Assembly: GCA_964629165.1 (NCBI GenBank)
Contig: CAZVQJ010000049.1
Coordinates: 1-14,858 of the forward strand
Length of the DNA: 14,858 nucleotides
Source of the DNA: CAWVVV01 sp964629165
GTDB taxonomy: Bacteria; Verrucomicrobiota; Verrucomicrobiia; Opitutales; Oceanipulchritudinaceae
Direction: 5' to 3'
Shown here piece by piece: positions 1-7,611 of the stretch. The position numbers and the translations under genes are program-made. The notes below the pieces were generated by a model. That model searched no databases and was not told where the DNA came from. It worked only from the letters and a program-made list of their open reading frames with translations. The first letter of the stretch is position 1. Each line of letters begins with the position of its first letter.

Positions 1-1
1 G

Positions 2-217
2 GGGCCGTCCTCGGGGATCGCGTTTGACGCTGCCTCTGTCCTGCGCGAGCTTCCTCCAGTGAAGGATAATCCGAACACCGGGCCGAAACCGCCGGAGGCT
101 GCTATCCGAAAGAACAAGCGGCGCCTGCAAAACTCTTCCGACCGATCCCTGCGCTGGGCAGGCGGGCTCTTTGTCCTCCTCCTCCTGGTCTTCCTGATTA
201 CCTGGATCCTCGATTGA
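2..217 (+). CDS. C-terminal end of an unknown protein with a terminal transmembrane helix (partial)
   Basis: An open frame enters from the left edge and stops at TGA 215-217, giving about 71 residues. The last ~21 residues are a strongly hydrophobic stretch (GGLFVLLLLVFLITWIL), preceded by a Lys/Arg-rich segment (RKNKRR) and a Pro-rich part. This fits a tail-anchored or single-pass membrane protein with its basic flank in the cytoplasm. A GTG at 59-61 could instead start a separate 52-residue small membrane protein, but the frame stays open to the window edge, so a truncated longer gene is more likely. It converges on nadA, whose stop lies 30 bases further on. No family is recognised. Confidence 0.5.
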   Translation, partial: GPSSGIAFDAASVLRELPPVKDNPNTGPKPPEAAIRKNKRRLQNSSDRSLRWAGGLFVLLLLVFLITWILD

Positions 218-246
218 GGGGTCCTGCGGGGCGATGCCACCAGCCC

Positions 247-1239
247 CTACCGGCTCCAGTCGAGCATGCGATTGAGAGAAACCGATGCCCGTTGCCGAAG
301 GTCCTCGCTCATCTCGATCTGCGGTGACAGGTCCCTCAGGGCGTTGCGGACTTTTTCCAGCGTGTTCATTTTCATGAATCGGCAATCGTTGCACGCGCAC
401 ATCTCCGTTGGTCCGGCCACGAATCGCTTGTGCGGCAGTTCGCGCTGAAGGCGGTGGATCATGCCGGTCTCCGTCACGACGATGATCGTGTCCGAGGGCG
501 TCTCCCGGCTGAAGCTGATCATCTTTTCCGTACTGCAGACTTCGTCTGCCATGTCACGCACCGCCTCCGTGCATTCCGGGTGCGCGACCATCGGCGCCCC
601 CGGGAACTGTGCCCGAATCTTTTCAAGCATTTGCACCGAAAAAAGCACATGGGCGTAGCAACTCCCTGGCCACAGGCGCATCTTGCGCCCCGTTTGGCGC
701 GCTACCCACGCCCCGAGATTCTGGTCCGGGACAAAGAGGATTTCGCGGTCCGCCGGCACCCGGTCGATGATCCTGACGGCATTGCCGCTCGTACAGATAA
801 CGTCCGCGATCGCCTTCACCTCCGCCGAACAGTTGATATACGCAACGACGTAGAGGTCCGGATTCTTTTCGAGATAGGCGCGGAGCTTGGCGGGCGGGCA
901 GCTGTCTGCAAGGGAACATCCCGCCAACTCGTCCGGAAGGATGACCGTCTTGGTGGGATTGACGATCTTGGCCGTCTCCGCCATGAAATGCACACCACAA
1001 AAGAGAATCACATCCGCCTCCGTCTTGGCGGCGGCATACGCCAAACCGAGGGAGTCGCCGAGGAAATCGGAGACCCGCTGGATCGGCTCGATCTGATAGT
1101 TGTGTGAAAGGATGACCGCGTTGCGCTGCTTCTTCAGTTCAAGAATCTCTTCCTGAAGAGCCGTCAGCGGGGATTCGCCGCGTTCTGTGAGCGGAGCGAA
1201 GACCTGCGGTTCAAAACCCAGTTCGGCGGTATTGGCCAT
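247..1239 (-). CDS. nadA: Quinolinate synthase NadA
   Basis: Quinolinate synthase condenses iminoaspartate (from NadB or aspartate dehydrogenase) with dihydroxyacetone phosphate to make quinolinate in de novo NAD synthesis. It is cytosolic and carries an oxygen-sensitive [4Fe-4S] cluster. With the ATG at 1239 the protein has 330 residues. The three expected cluster cysteines are visible: C108 (AGCSLADSC), C194 (PGSCYAHV) and C286, the last Cys of CACNDCRFMKMN. Other family motifs are SHNYQ near 45, YINCSAEVKA near 134, HPEC near 220 and LNRMLDW at the end. A TTG 22 codons upstream (1305) would lengthen it, but it abuts the TPR stop and the extra residues do not resemble NadA, so the ATG is preferred. 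It is the last gene of the fur-like/TPR/nadA unit, 67 bases after the TPR stop. No nadB or nadC is in the window. Confidence 0.96.
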   Translation of the reverse strand: MANTAELGFEPQVFAPLTERGESPLTALQEEILELKKQRNAVILSHNYQIEPIQRVSDFLGDSLGLAYAAAKTEADVILFCGVHFMAETAKIVNPTKTVILPDELAGCSLADSCPPAKLRAYLEKNPDLYVVAYINCSAEVKAIADVICTSGNAVRIIDRVPADREILFVPDQNLGAWVARQTGRKMRLWPGSCYAHVLFSVQMLEKIRAQFPGAPMVAHPECTEAVRDMADEVCSTEKMISFSRETPSDTIIVVTETGMIHRLQRELPHKRFVAGPTEMCACNDCRFMKMNTLEKVRNALRDLSPQIEMSEDLRQRASVSLNRMLDWSR

Positions 1240-1306
1240 GATCCCCCGAAAAAAGGCATTCCCATGCCCCCGGTCAACCCTCGCGAAGCCCCCTTCGGGA
1301 GGCAAC

Positions 1307-1684
1307 TCAATGAGGAATCTCGAACTCGCTCAGGAGGCTGGCGAAGGCCGGAAAATCATAGAGGGACTTCAGGTCGGGATCTTCGAGCATCCACTGAAAA
1401 TCCGTATAGCCCTTGAGAACCGCCGCCCGCAAGAGCTCGACCGCCTCCGCCTTGCGCTCCTTCAGGGCGAGGCTGCAGGCGAGATTGTAGTGAGCCGTCG
1501 CATTCCCCGGTTGCAGTCGCACGAGCTTCTGGTCGAGGGCGAGCCCATCGTCAATCCGGCCCGTGCGAGTATAATAGCCCGCCAACAACTCAATCACGTC
1601 TGAATTCTGCGGATCTTCCCGGAGAATGCCTTCACAGAACGCGATCTCGAAGGTAAAATCCTGTTTCTTCTTCCCTCGCTGCAT
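1307..1684 (-). CDS. Small TPR-repeat protein
   Basis: A 125-residue protein made mostly of tetratricopeptide helices. Repeat-like units lie at roughly 11-27, 28-61 (ending in the typical LQPGNATAHYNLAC transition) and 62-95. They are followed by a tail (GYTDFQWMLEDPDL then FPAFASLL) of the kind that often closes bacterial TPR proteins. No signal peptide or membrane segment is seen, so it is probably a cytosolic protein-protein interaction module; its partner is unknown. Its ATG begins 3 bases after the stop of the fur-like gene, and a GAGGAA lies at a suitable distance, so the two are almost certainly co-transcribed and perhaps translationally coupled. nadA follows 67 bases downstream. The TPR call is firm; the function is not. 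Confidence 0.85.
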   Translation of the reverse strand: MQRGKKKQDFTFEIAFCEGILREDPQNSDVIELLAGYYTRTGRIDDGLALDQKLVRLQPGNATAHYNLACSLALKERKAEAVELLRAAVLKGYTDFQWMLEDPDLKSLYDFPAFASLLSEFEIPH

Positions 1685-1687
1685 GCT

Positions 1688-2176
1688 TCATTCCTCTGCC
1701 CCGGGCTCTCCTGCCGGTGCTGTTCGAATAGGCCGGGCCTGTACCTGAAGTCGCTGCGAAACCGCCTCCAGTCCCACTTTGCCCGCAATCGACTTCGCGT
1801 ACCATTCCAGAAACGGCGCGTCGATCTCGTAGATCTTGTCGTTCTCGATATCGACCACCTGCGCCTTCTCGATCTGCTTGCCGCGGCTCGCAAGGTAGAA
1901 CTTGTAATCCTTGCCCACGTCGATCTCGCGGACCAAACCGCTCTCGGTCAGGATCGGAAGTGTGCGATAGACCGTGGCCCGGGAGACAGAGCGGTCAATC
2001 TCGCGGGCGTGCTCGAGGAGCTCTTCCGCTGTAAAATGGTCCGGCTTGCGGTAGGCCGCCTCAAAGATCGCCATTCGTTGGTTGGTCACGCGCAAGCCCT
2101 TCTTGCCCAAGAACTCACGGAACGTGCTCCGAGGTTCCTCGAGTTCGATGGTTGACGCTGTATTCCACTCTGACAT
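1688..2176 (-). CDS. Fur-family transcriptional regulator lacking the canonical metal ligands
   Basis: A 162-residue protein with the Fur winged-helix N-terminal half: GLRVTNQRMAIFEA (27-40), HFTAEEL (47-53) and the recognition-helix signature SRATVYRTLPILTESGLV (65-82). The dimerisation half aligns by position (IYEIDAPFLEWYAKSIAGKVGLEAVSQRLQVQ, 115-146), but the metal residues are gone. There is no cysteine in the whole protein and there are only two histidines (47 and 56). The usual His-rich stretch before the first CxxC reads IEKAQV, the CxxC becomes D109-I-E-N112, and the later His of the (D/N)HxL position is Gln. A Fur-type DNA-binding protein that does not sense metal in the normal way is inferred. 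It is the first gene of a unit with the TPR gene and nadA, divergent from priA. The start ATG has no Shine-Dalgarno sequence. Family assignment is strong; the signal sensed and the targets are unknown. Confidence 0.88.
   Translation of the reverse strand: MSEWNTASTIELEEPRSTFREFLGKKGLRVTNQRMAIFEAAYRKPDHFTAEELLEHAREIDRSVSRATVYRTLPILTESGLVREIDVGKDYKFYLASRGKQIEKAQVVDIENDKIYEIDAPFLEWYAKSIAGKVGLEAVSQRLQVQARPIRTAPAGEPGAEE
1691..1696 (-). promoter_or_regulatory. Shine-Dalgarno sequence of the TPR gene
   Basis: GAGGAA on the minus strand, 6 bases before the ATG at 1684. It overlaps the last codons of the fur-like gene. It is the clearest ribosome binding site in the window and supports this start; most other starts here have none. 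Confidence 0.6.
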
Positions 2177-2195
2177 TGGCTTAATGAGACAGGTG

Positions 2196-2236
2196 TAACA
2201 AAAACCCGAGGTTGTTCTCCTGCAAGGCTTTTGTTA
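2196..2236. promoter_or_regulatory. Inverted TAACAAAA/TTTTGTTA pair between the fur-like gene and priA
   Basis: TAACAAAA at 2196-2203 is mirrored exactly by TTTTGTTA at 2229-2236, with centres 33 bp apart (about three helical turns). A further TTGTT lies between them at 2212-2216. The pair fills most of the 62-bp divergent gap. An operator for the fur-like regulator is one reading, since such regulators often control their own promoter. The AT-rich composition could also be promoter sequence only. No convincing -35/-10 pair was found on either strand. Confidence 0.3.
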
Positions 2237-2238
2237 AA

Positions 2239-4506
2239 ATGGCCAGTGTTCCCGTTCGTTATGTATCGATCCGCCCCCTTTCGGGACTGGACCGTTCCCT
2301 CGACTACAAGGTGCCGGAGGCAATTTCCGCTCAACTTGCGGTCGGTTCACTCGTGCGGATTCCCTTGGGAAGGCGGGCCGAGTTGGGCATCGTCACCGCG
2401 GTCGGGATCGACCCCGAGCTGCCACCGGAACGGCTGAAGTTCGTCCTTGCGCTCGAGCAACCCTTTCCCGTCCTCACTTCCGATCTCCTCGCACTCGCGC
2501 TCTGGATGGAGGTCTACTACGCGACGGACCTCGCGAGCATTTTTGAGGTCATGATTCCGGGAGCCGTCCGCAAGGGCATGCGGTTGCAGCAGCGAAAGGC
2601 GCTCGGGCTGGCCCGCACCGCAACCGACGAAGAGCTGGCCGCTCTTGAACATCGGGCCCCCAAGCAGGCCGCTCTCTATCGTTTTATTGCGAGCCAGCGA
2701 CAACGGGAGGTGCTGCCGCGGGCAAAGGTCCTGCAACGCCTGAAAATCTCTCCCTCCAGTGCGGATGCCCTCGTCGAAAAGGGACTTCTCCGCGAAACGA
2801 TGCTTTCCGATCGCCGGGAAGCCTATGACGATGAGCTCGCCGGGAGCGAACACGTCAGCGGAGAGGACTTCCGCCTGACCAGCGAGCAGGCGACCGCCGC
2901 GAACGAGCTGGTGGAGGCGATTGGAGCGGGCGAGTTCACGCGCTTTCTGCTGCACGGGATCACCGGATCGGGCAAGACCGAGGTCTACCTGGCGGCCATT
3001 CGCGCTGCGCTGGCGGCGGGAGGAAGCGCTATTTTCCTCGTCCCGGAAGTGGCGTTGACCCCTCAGACGGTCGGCCGGTTGCGTTCCCGCTTTGAGGCAG
3101 AAAGCGGAGCTCGGGCGGTCGTCTGGCACAGCCATTTGAGCGATGGCGAACGCTACGACGCTTGGCACGCGCTCGCCACCGGAGAGTCGCGCATCGTCGT
3201 GGGTGCCCGTTCGGCAATCTTTGCCCCCTTGCCCAATCTCAAGCTCATCGTCGTCGATGAGGAACATGAGCCAGCCTACAAGCAGGACGAAACGCCCCGC
3301 TACCATGGCAGGGATGTCGCCGTTTATCGGGCGAATCTGAACAACGCGGTCTGCGTCCTCGGATCCGCCACGCCCTCCCTCGAAAGTCTCTACAACGTCC
3401 GGCAGGGAAAATACCGCCTGCTGCAAATGACCCGGCGGATCGATCATCGCCAACTGCCCCTCGTCCACGTGGTGGACATGAAACGGGAATGGGCAAAGGA
3501 GCGACGAATGACGGTGTTTTCACCCTTTCTGGCGGAGAAGATGCGGCAGCGCTTCGAGAACGGGGAGCAGACGATCCTTTTCCTGAACCGCCGCGGTTAT
3601 GACGCCTCCCTCCGATGTCCCGACTGCGGGTATGTCGCCGAATGCGACCATTGCGACCTCACTCTCACCCATCACCGCGCCGAGCACATCCTGCGTTGCC
3701 ACCTCTGTGGGTTTGAAGACGCGGTGCCCCGGACCTGTCCCAAATGCCGATCCGCGAAGATCCTCTATCGCGGGGCAGGGACGCAGAAGATTGAGGATTT
3801 TGCGGCCAGGATTGTTCCCGGCGCGCGCATTGTCCGCATCGATACCGACACGATGCAGAAGAAAAATCTCTTCCGGGAAGTCCTCAGTGAATTCCGCAGG
3901 GGTCGCATCCACATCCTTGTCGGCACGCAGATGATCGCGAAAGGGCTGGATTTTCCCAATGTCACCCTCGTGGGCCTGATCGATGCCGACCTCTCGCTCC
4001 ACCTGCCTGACTTCCGGGCCTCCGAACGCACCTTTCAGCTGCTCGTCCAGGTAGCCGGGCGGGCCGGGCGTGGCGATCGTGCAGGCGAAGTTGTCGTGCA
4101 AACCGCCCTGCCCCACCACGAAGCCATTCAGTTTGCGCGCCAGCAGGACTTCGATGGATTCGCCGATGCCGAACTGACCCAGCGGCAGGAGTTCAACTAC
4201 CCGCCCTACCGTCACCTCCTGCACCACCTCATCCGCGGCCGCAATCGGGAGAAAGTTGCCTTCTTCGCCCAGCAATGGGCAAAAAAACTCGACGAGGAAC
4301 TCCTGCCCGATTTTCCGGACCTGGAGATCCGTGGGCCCGCACCCTGCCCAATCGAGAAAGCAAAGGATCACTACCGCTTTCAGCTCTGGTATTTCACGTC
4401 CTCCCCCACGCGGCTCGTGCCTCGCCTCCAGACGATGCGCAAGGCGTTCAGATGGGACAAGGAGCTGATCGAGGTGCTCGACGTCGATGCCGTCGGATTG
4501 ATTTGA
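2239..4506 (+). CDS. priA: Primosomal protein N' (replication restart helicase PriA)
   Basis: PriA is a 3'-5' superfamily 2 DNA helicase that recognises stalled forks and D-loops and reloads the replicative helicase. With ATG 2239 it has 755 residues, normal for the family; a TTG nine codons upstream is less likely. In order: the N-terminal 3'-end-binding domain (VPVRYVSIRPLSGLDRSLDYKVP, from about 4), Walker A GITGSGKTE near 240, the Walker B DEEH at 340-343, a GSATPSLES motif, and a zinc module from about 460 to 503 with Cys pairs (CPDCG, CDHCD, CHLCG, CPKC). The C-terminal helicase half carries GTQMIAKGLDFP and QVAGRAGRG. All catalytic and zinc motifs look intact. It is transcribed alone, divergent from the fur-like gene and convergent with the M23 peptidase gene. 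No Shine-Dalgarno sequence precedes the ATG. Confidence 0.97.
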   Translation: MASVPVRYVSIRPLSGLDRSLDYKVPEAISAQLAVGSLVRIPLGRRAELGIVTAVGIDPELPPERLKFVLALEQPFPVLTSDLLALALWMEVYYATDLASIFEVMIPGAVRKGMRLQQRKALGLARTATDEELAALEHRAPKQAALYRFIASQRQREVLPRAKVLQRLKISPSSADALVEKGLLRETMLSDRREAYDDELAGSEHVSGEDFRLTSEQATAANELVEAIGAGEFTRFLLHGITGSGKTEVYLAAIRAALAAGGSAIFLVPEVALTPQTVGRLRSRFEAESGARAVVWHSHLSDGERYDAWHALATGESRIVVGARSAIFAPLPNLKLIVVDEEHEPAYKQDETPRYHGRDVAVYRANLNNAVCVLGSATPSLESLYNVRQGKYRLLQMTRRIDHRQLPLVHVVDMKREWAKERRMTVFSPFLAEKMRQRFENGEQTILFLNRRGYDASLRCPDCGYVAECDHCDLTLTHHRAEHILRCHLCGFEDAVPRTCPKCRSAKILYRGAGTQKIEDFAARIVPGARIVRIDTDTMQKKNLFREVLSEFRRGRIHILVGTQMIAKGLDFPNVTLVGLIDADLSLHLPDFRASERTFQLLVQVAGRAGRGDRAGEVVVQTALPHHEAIQFARQQDFDGFADAELTQRQEFNYPPYRHLLHHLIRGRNREKVAFFAQQWAKKLDEELLPDFPDLEIRGPAPCPIEKAKDHYRFQLWYFTSSPTRLVPRLQTMRKAFRWDKELIEVLDVDAVGLI

Positions 4507-4552
4507 GGGTCGGAACCTCGGAGGTGAGGACAACCGGGAAGAGCAGTTTGCA

Positions 4553-4568
4553 GCCCGCCCGCCCGCCC
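4553..4568. repeat. Short tandem repeat (GCCC)x4
   Basis: Four perfect GCCC units in the 67-bp gap between the convergent priA and M23 stop codons. It is outside both reading frames, so a length change would not switch a gene. It is probably incidental in GC-rich DNA. Confidence 0.6.
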
Positions 4569-4573
4569 AAACG

Positions 4574-5584
4574 CTACCGCCCAAAGCCGAACGGGAACAT
4601 CATCTCCAGCAACCGGCGGCCCCGCATGCCGAGATCCGCCACGCCGCCTTCGAATTTGACGAGTTCGCGGCAGGCAAAGGTATCGAGCTGCAACGAATCG
4701 ACGGCCACCACGCGTACCGTTCCCGGAGGAGCCAGATTCGTCCCCGCTGGAATCGGTTCGAAACGCACCGGTAGACCCCATGCCGTAATGTCCATGCGCC
4801 AACCGGCAACACCCTCTCCTGGAACCGGTCCCGCGAGGAGGGATGGATATCGTCGCACAATGTCCGGAACCTGCGTCGTCGATAGTTCAATCACCGCTCC
4901 CGTCGGGATCGTGCGAAAATAATCGGCCAGATCACGGCCGGGGGAATCGCGCAGCCAGAGCCATGTCGCCCACGGGTCAAACCCGATCAGGTTCATGCCG
5001 TTAAAGACCCCGTGAGCGTTTTCGGTCGCGTAGCCCTGCTCGTCATACCAACGCTGGAAGTCATCCGTCAGCCGAAGCCCGATCTCGAAATGGAGGTGGG
5101 CCCGCTCCGGGGGAATCGTGTATCCACCCGCGCTCCGGCCAAGGATCCCCAGCCTCGCACCCGCCGTGACCCGCCGTCCGGGCAGTATCTGGCGGTCGAC
5201 GGAGGCGAGATGCGCGTAGAGCGTGACCATCGCCGGAGCGTATTGGTCGTGTTGCACGACCACATAGCGCCCATAGGAACTTGTGCGCGGGTCTCCGTTG
5301 ACATGCACGACCGTCCCCCCGAAAGCAGCCCGCACCGGATCGGTCGCCTCGTCACCCCGCCGGGGCATATGCGGAGCAATATCGATGCCTTCGTGGAATT
5401 GGGTGCCGGAACTCCGCACACACCCGAAAAGCGCGGAACGCGGATCCCCGCTCACCGTTGCCTGTGCCCACCGTTCGAAATGGCTGCCTTCCGAGGCAGG
5501 GTGCGACGTCGGCCAAACCATGTCGGAAGCCGAGGCAACCATCACATACAACCATCCGAGAGGCAGGATCAGAAAACGAACCAT
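4574..5584 (-). CDS. Secreted M23 (LytM-type) metallopeptidase with a C-terminal extension
   Basis: A 336-residue protein starting with a short signal peptide (MVRFLILPLGWLYVMVASAS), so it acts in the envelope, probably on peptidoglycan cross-links. The M23 motifs are complete: H64xxxD68 (FHEGID), Y123-A-H125 and H163-L-H165-F-E. These give the zinc ligands H64, D68 and H165, plus the catalytic histidines. The peptidase domain covers about 60-170. The remaining ~165 residues (AYFRT-like helical start, then PTGAVIELSTTQVPDIVRRY and a C-terminal beta-rich part) match no domain I recognise. It follows the prepilin peptidase gene by 57 bases on the same strand and converges on priA. No Shine-Dalgarno sequence is visible before the ATG. 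Peptidase assignment is firm; the substrate is inferred. Confidence 0.88.
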   Translation of the reverse strand: MVRFLILPLGWLYVMVASASDMVWPTSHPASEGSHFERWAQATVSGDPRSALFGCVRSSGTQFHEGIDIAPHMPRRGDEATDPVRAAFGGTVVHVNGDPRTSSYGRYVVVQHDQYAPAMVTLYAHLASVDRQILPGRRVTAGARLGILGRSAGGYTIPPERAHLHFEIGLRLTDDFQRWYDEQGYATENAHGVFNGMNLIGFDPWATWLWLRDSPGRDLADYFRTIPTGAVIELSTTQVPDIVRRYPSLLAGPVPGEGVAGWRMDITAWGLPVRFEPIPAGTNLAPPGTVRVVAVDSLQLDTFACRELVKFEGGVADLGMRGRRLLEMMFPFGFGR

Positions 5585-5641
5585 GGAACCGTAGAAATCA
5601 AGGGCGGGAGAAGATCAGGGCAAGGGAAAGACCCTTTCCTT

Positions 5642-6562
5642 TCATCCTCCGAACAAAACCGTCGCAAAATCCGCAAAATACTGGTCCACCGCCCGTTCAA
5701 GAAGCAGCGTATAGGTGAAGGCGCCTGCCACCAAGGCAGGCCCGAAAGGAACGCGCCAGCCGGTATCCTCCTCCCCTTCGTCGCTCCCTTCCGCGGAGGA
5801 TCCTTTCACGCCCGGTGGAGGTGACCCGCGCAGGCGTTGCCTCACCACGATTGGCAACAGCACGACCGTACCCATGACCGCTCCGCCGAAGAGCGCAAAG
5901 ACTGCCCCCTGCCAGCCAAAGAACGCTCCAATCGCTCCCATCAGCTTCACATCTCCGAATCCCATCGCCTCCTTGCGGAGAACCGTCTCAGCGACCAGCG
6001 CAAACCAGAGAATGAGCCCCGAGCCGATGAAAGCCCCCTGAACCGAAGCAAGCACGCCCCGCAGAGCGTCCGCCACTGGGAAGTCTCCCGAATACCCGTG
6101 AAGCGAGGGCACCAGACCCGATAGTGTTACGCCCGCAATGAATCCACCGATCGAAAAGACGTCGGGAATTTCCATTGTGTCCAGATCGATGAAGGCTGCA
6201 CTGATCAACATTCCGATCGCACCCATCACGACGAGCGATGCGAGCGGTTCCCGCGTCTGCCATGCCCCCCAGAAAAGAACCGCCGTAAGCAGTTCGACCA
6301 ACGGATAACGTATGCTGAAACGACTTCCGCAACACCGTGCGCGCCCCCGCCGCAGAAACCACGACAGTATTGGGAGGTTGTCGTACCACGCGATTGCGCA
6401 GCCACATGAACAGGTGGAACCGGGTGAAACCACGCTCCTGCCCGCCGGGATCCGGTAGATGACGACGTTCAGAAAACTGCCGACACAGGCGCCGAACACC
6501 GCCACGAACGTCGGGAACAGCCAGGGGAACGCCCCGTCCACTTCGTGTATTGTTTCCAACAT
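5642..6562 (-). CDS. Type IV prepilin leader peptidase / methyltransferase
   Basis: Inner-membrane aspartic protease that cleaves type IV prepilins or type II secretion pseudopilins and usually methylates their new N-terminus. The start chosen is the ATG at 6562, 5 bases after the aroE stop, giving 306 residues; upstream codons are only an out-of-frame reading of aroE. The N-terminal domain shows FGACVGSFLNVVIYRIP (23-39) and a Cys region (CSCGC at 51-55, RCCG at 76-79) before FSIRYPLVE. The catalytic half has IDLDTMEIPD (125-134) and GFGDVKLMG (201-209), with several membrane helices. Both Cys pairs depart from the usual CxxC. A charged, low-complexity insertion (246-267, Gly/Ser/Glu/Asp-rich) precedes the last helices. 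No pilin or secretion gene lies nearby, so which system it serves cannot be told here. The product matches PilD/GspO. Confidence 0.93.
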   Translation of the reverse strand: MLETIHEVDGAFPWLFPTFVAVFGACVGSFLNVVIYRIPAGRSVVSPGSTCSCGCAIAWYDNLPILSWFLRRGRARCCGSRFSIRYPLVELLTAVLFWGAWQTREPLASLVVMGAIGMLISAAFIDLDTMEIPDVFSIGGFIAGVTLSGLVPSLHGYSGDFPVADALRGVLASVQGAFIGSGLILWFALVAETVLRKEAMGFGDVKLMGAIGAFFGWQGAVFALFGGAVMGTVVLLPIVVRQRLRGSPPPGVKGSSAEGSDEGEEDTGWRVPFGPALVAGAFTYTLLLERAVDQYFADFATVLFGG

Positions 6563-6567
6563 GACTT

Positions 6568-7476
6568 CTATGATCTTCGCGCCAGGGCCTCCCGCGCGGC
6601 CCTTTCCATGACCTTCGCCGACACCTTTCGCTCGGTCCAGATTTCCAGGCTGCGCACCCCCTGATGGACCAACATCGGCAGACCGTCGCTGTAACTGAGC
6701 CCGTTTTTCCGGGCGAAGCAGGACCACGCATTCACGACCCCGTATGTCGTGTCCATGATCCGTGCCTTCGATCCCAGAAATGAAAGGTCGATTGGCAGGG
6801 TATCGTCCGCTCCCAAGCCGGCTGCTGTCGCATTGATGAGCAGGCAATCCTGCGGGATTTCTGCAGGGATCGCGTGAAAAAGAAACGACCGGATACGGCT
6901 CACATCCTGGCCATTTTCAGCCAACCGTTGCAGCAACTGGTGCAGATTGTTTTTACCGCGATTCCCAATCCACAGTTCCGGCACCCCCGCGCGCAACGCC
7001 TCCACCGCAATCGCCCGGGCGGCTCCTCCCGCTCCACAGAGGACCACCGGCCCTGTCGAAAGCCCGTGCCCGAACGCTGCCTCCACCGCACGCGCGATTC
7101 CATAGCCGTCCGTATTCGTTCCTCGGTAGCCCGTTGGCGTCCGGATCAGGGTGTTTACCGCTCCCATCGCAGACCCCTCGGGGTCCACTTCCTCGATCCA
7201 TTCCACCGCCTTCACTTTGTGCGGAAGCGTGAGATTGAGACCTTGAAATCCCAGTGCGTGCAGCTGCGGAAGCGCGTCCTGCATTTCCTCCGCCCGGATC
7301 TGAAGCCGCAGGTACGACCATTCCCGGAATGCCTCCCCCATCTCCCGCAAGGCCGCGTTATGCATCTGCGGACTGAGCGAATGCACAATCGGATCACCGA
7401 GGACCGCCAGAGGCCGGGGCGGCAGCAAACCCGTGGCTAAATCAGAGAGTTGGAAAACGCTTTCAACGGGCGCCAT
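6568..7476 (-). CDS. aroE: Shikimate dehydrogenase (NADP+)
   Basis: AroE reduces 3-dehydroshikimate to shikimate with NADPH, the fourth step of the chorismate pathway, in the cytosol. With the ATG at 7476 the protein has 302 residues. Substrate-binding motifs are SLSPQMHN (33-40), NLTLPHK with the catalytic Lys87, and NTDG with Asp123. The NADP-binding fold has GAGGAAR (148-154), and the end shows NATAAGL, DTTYG and DGLPMLVHQG (264-273). The nucleotide loop reads GNRGK where NRT is common, a minor change. A GTG at 7563 would add 29 residues with no family resemblance. The gene lies 135 bases after the SirB1-like gene and 5 bases before the prepilin peptidase start, so it is probably co-transcribed with the latter. 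No Shine-Dalgarno sequence is present. Confidence 0.95.
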   Translation of the reverse strand: MAPVESVFQLSDLATGLLPPRPLAVLGDPIVHSLSPQMHNAALREMGEAFREWSYLRLQIRAEEMQDALPQLHALGFQGLNLTLPHKVKAVEWIEEVDPEGSAMGAVNTLIRTPTGYRGTNTDGYGIARAVEAAFGHGLSTGPVVLCGAGGAARAIAVEALRAGVPELWIGNRGKNNLHQLLQRLAENGQDVSRIRSFLFHAIPAEIPQDCLLINATAAGLGADDTLPIDLSFLGSKARIMDTTYGVVNAWSCFARKNGLSYSDGLPMLVHQGVRSLEIWTERKVSAKVMERAAREALARRS

Positions 7477-7611
7477 AGCGCCGTCACTATGCTCGCGAGG
7501 TCTTTGATGTCCCGCCCTATTTCGCACAAAGTGCGGTTTCCCCTCATCCGACCAGTCCCTCACCGGCCCGATAGCCGACCATGGGGACTCTTTCGGTCCC
7601 GACCTCGGCCC

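Noticed and set aside
227..247. GGGGC/GCCCC hairpin at the nadA stop as a terminator
   Set aside because: Five-bp stem with a 10-base loop and no T-run; too weak.
2347..3468. 373-codon minus-strand open frame antisense to priA
   Set aside because: Shadow of a GC-rich gene: it overlaps intact priA motifs, has low-complexity Arg/Gly composition and no family resemblance.
4553..4568. (GCCC)x4 as a phase-variation repeat
   Set aside because: It lies outside both reading frames and away from any promoter, so a length change has no evident effect.
3520..4584. 354-codon minus-strand open frame antisense to the priA C-terminus
   Set aside because: Same reason; it runs across the priA zinc and helicase motifs and into the next gene.
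6563..6847. 95-codon N-terminal extension of the prepilin peptidase
   Set aside because: It is an out-of-frame reading of aroE. The ATG at 6562, five bases after the aroE stop, gives a normal-length enzyme.
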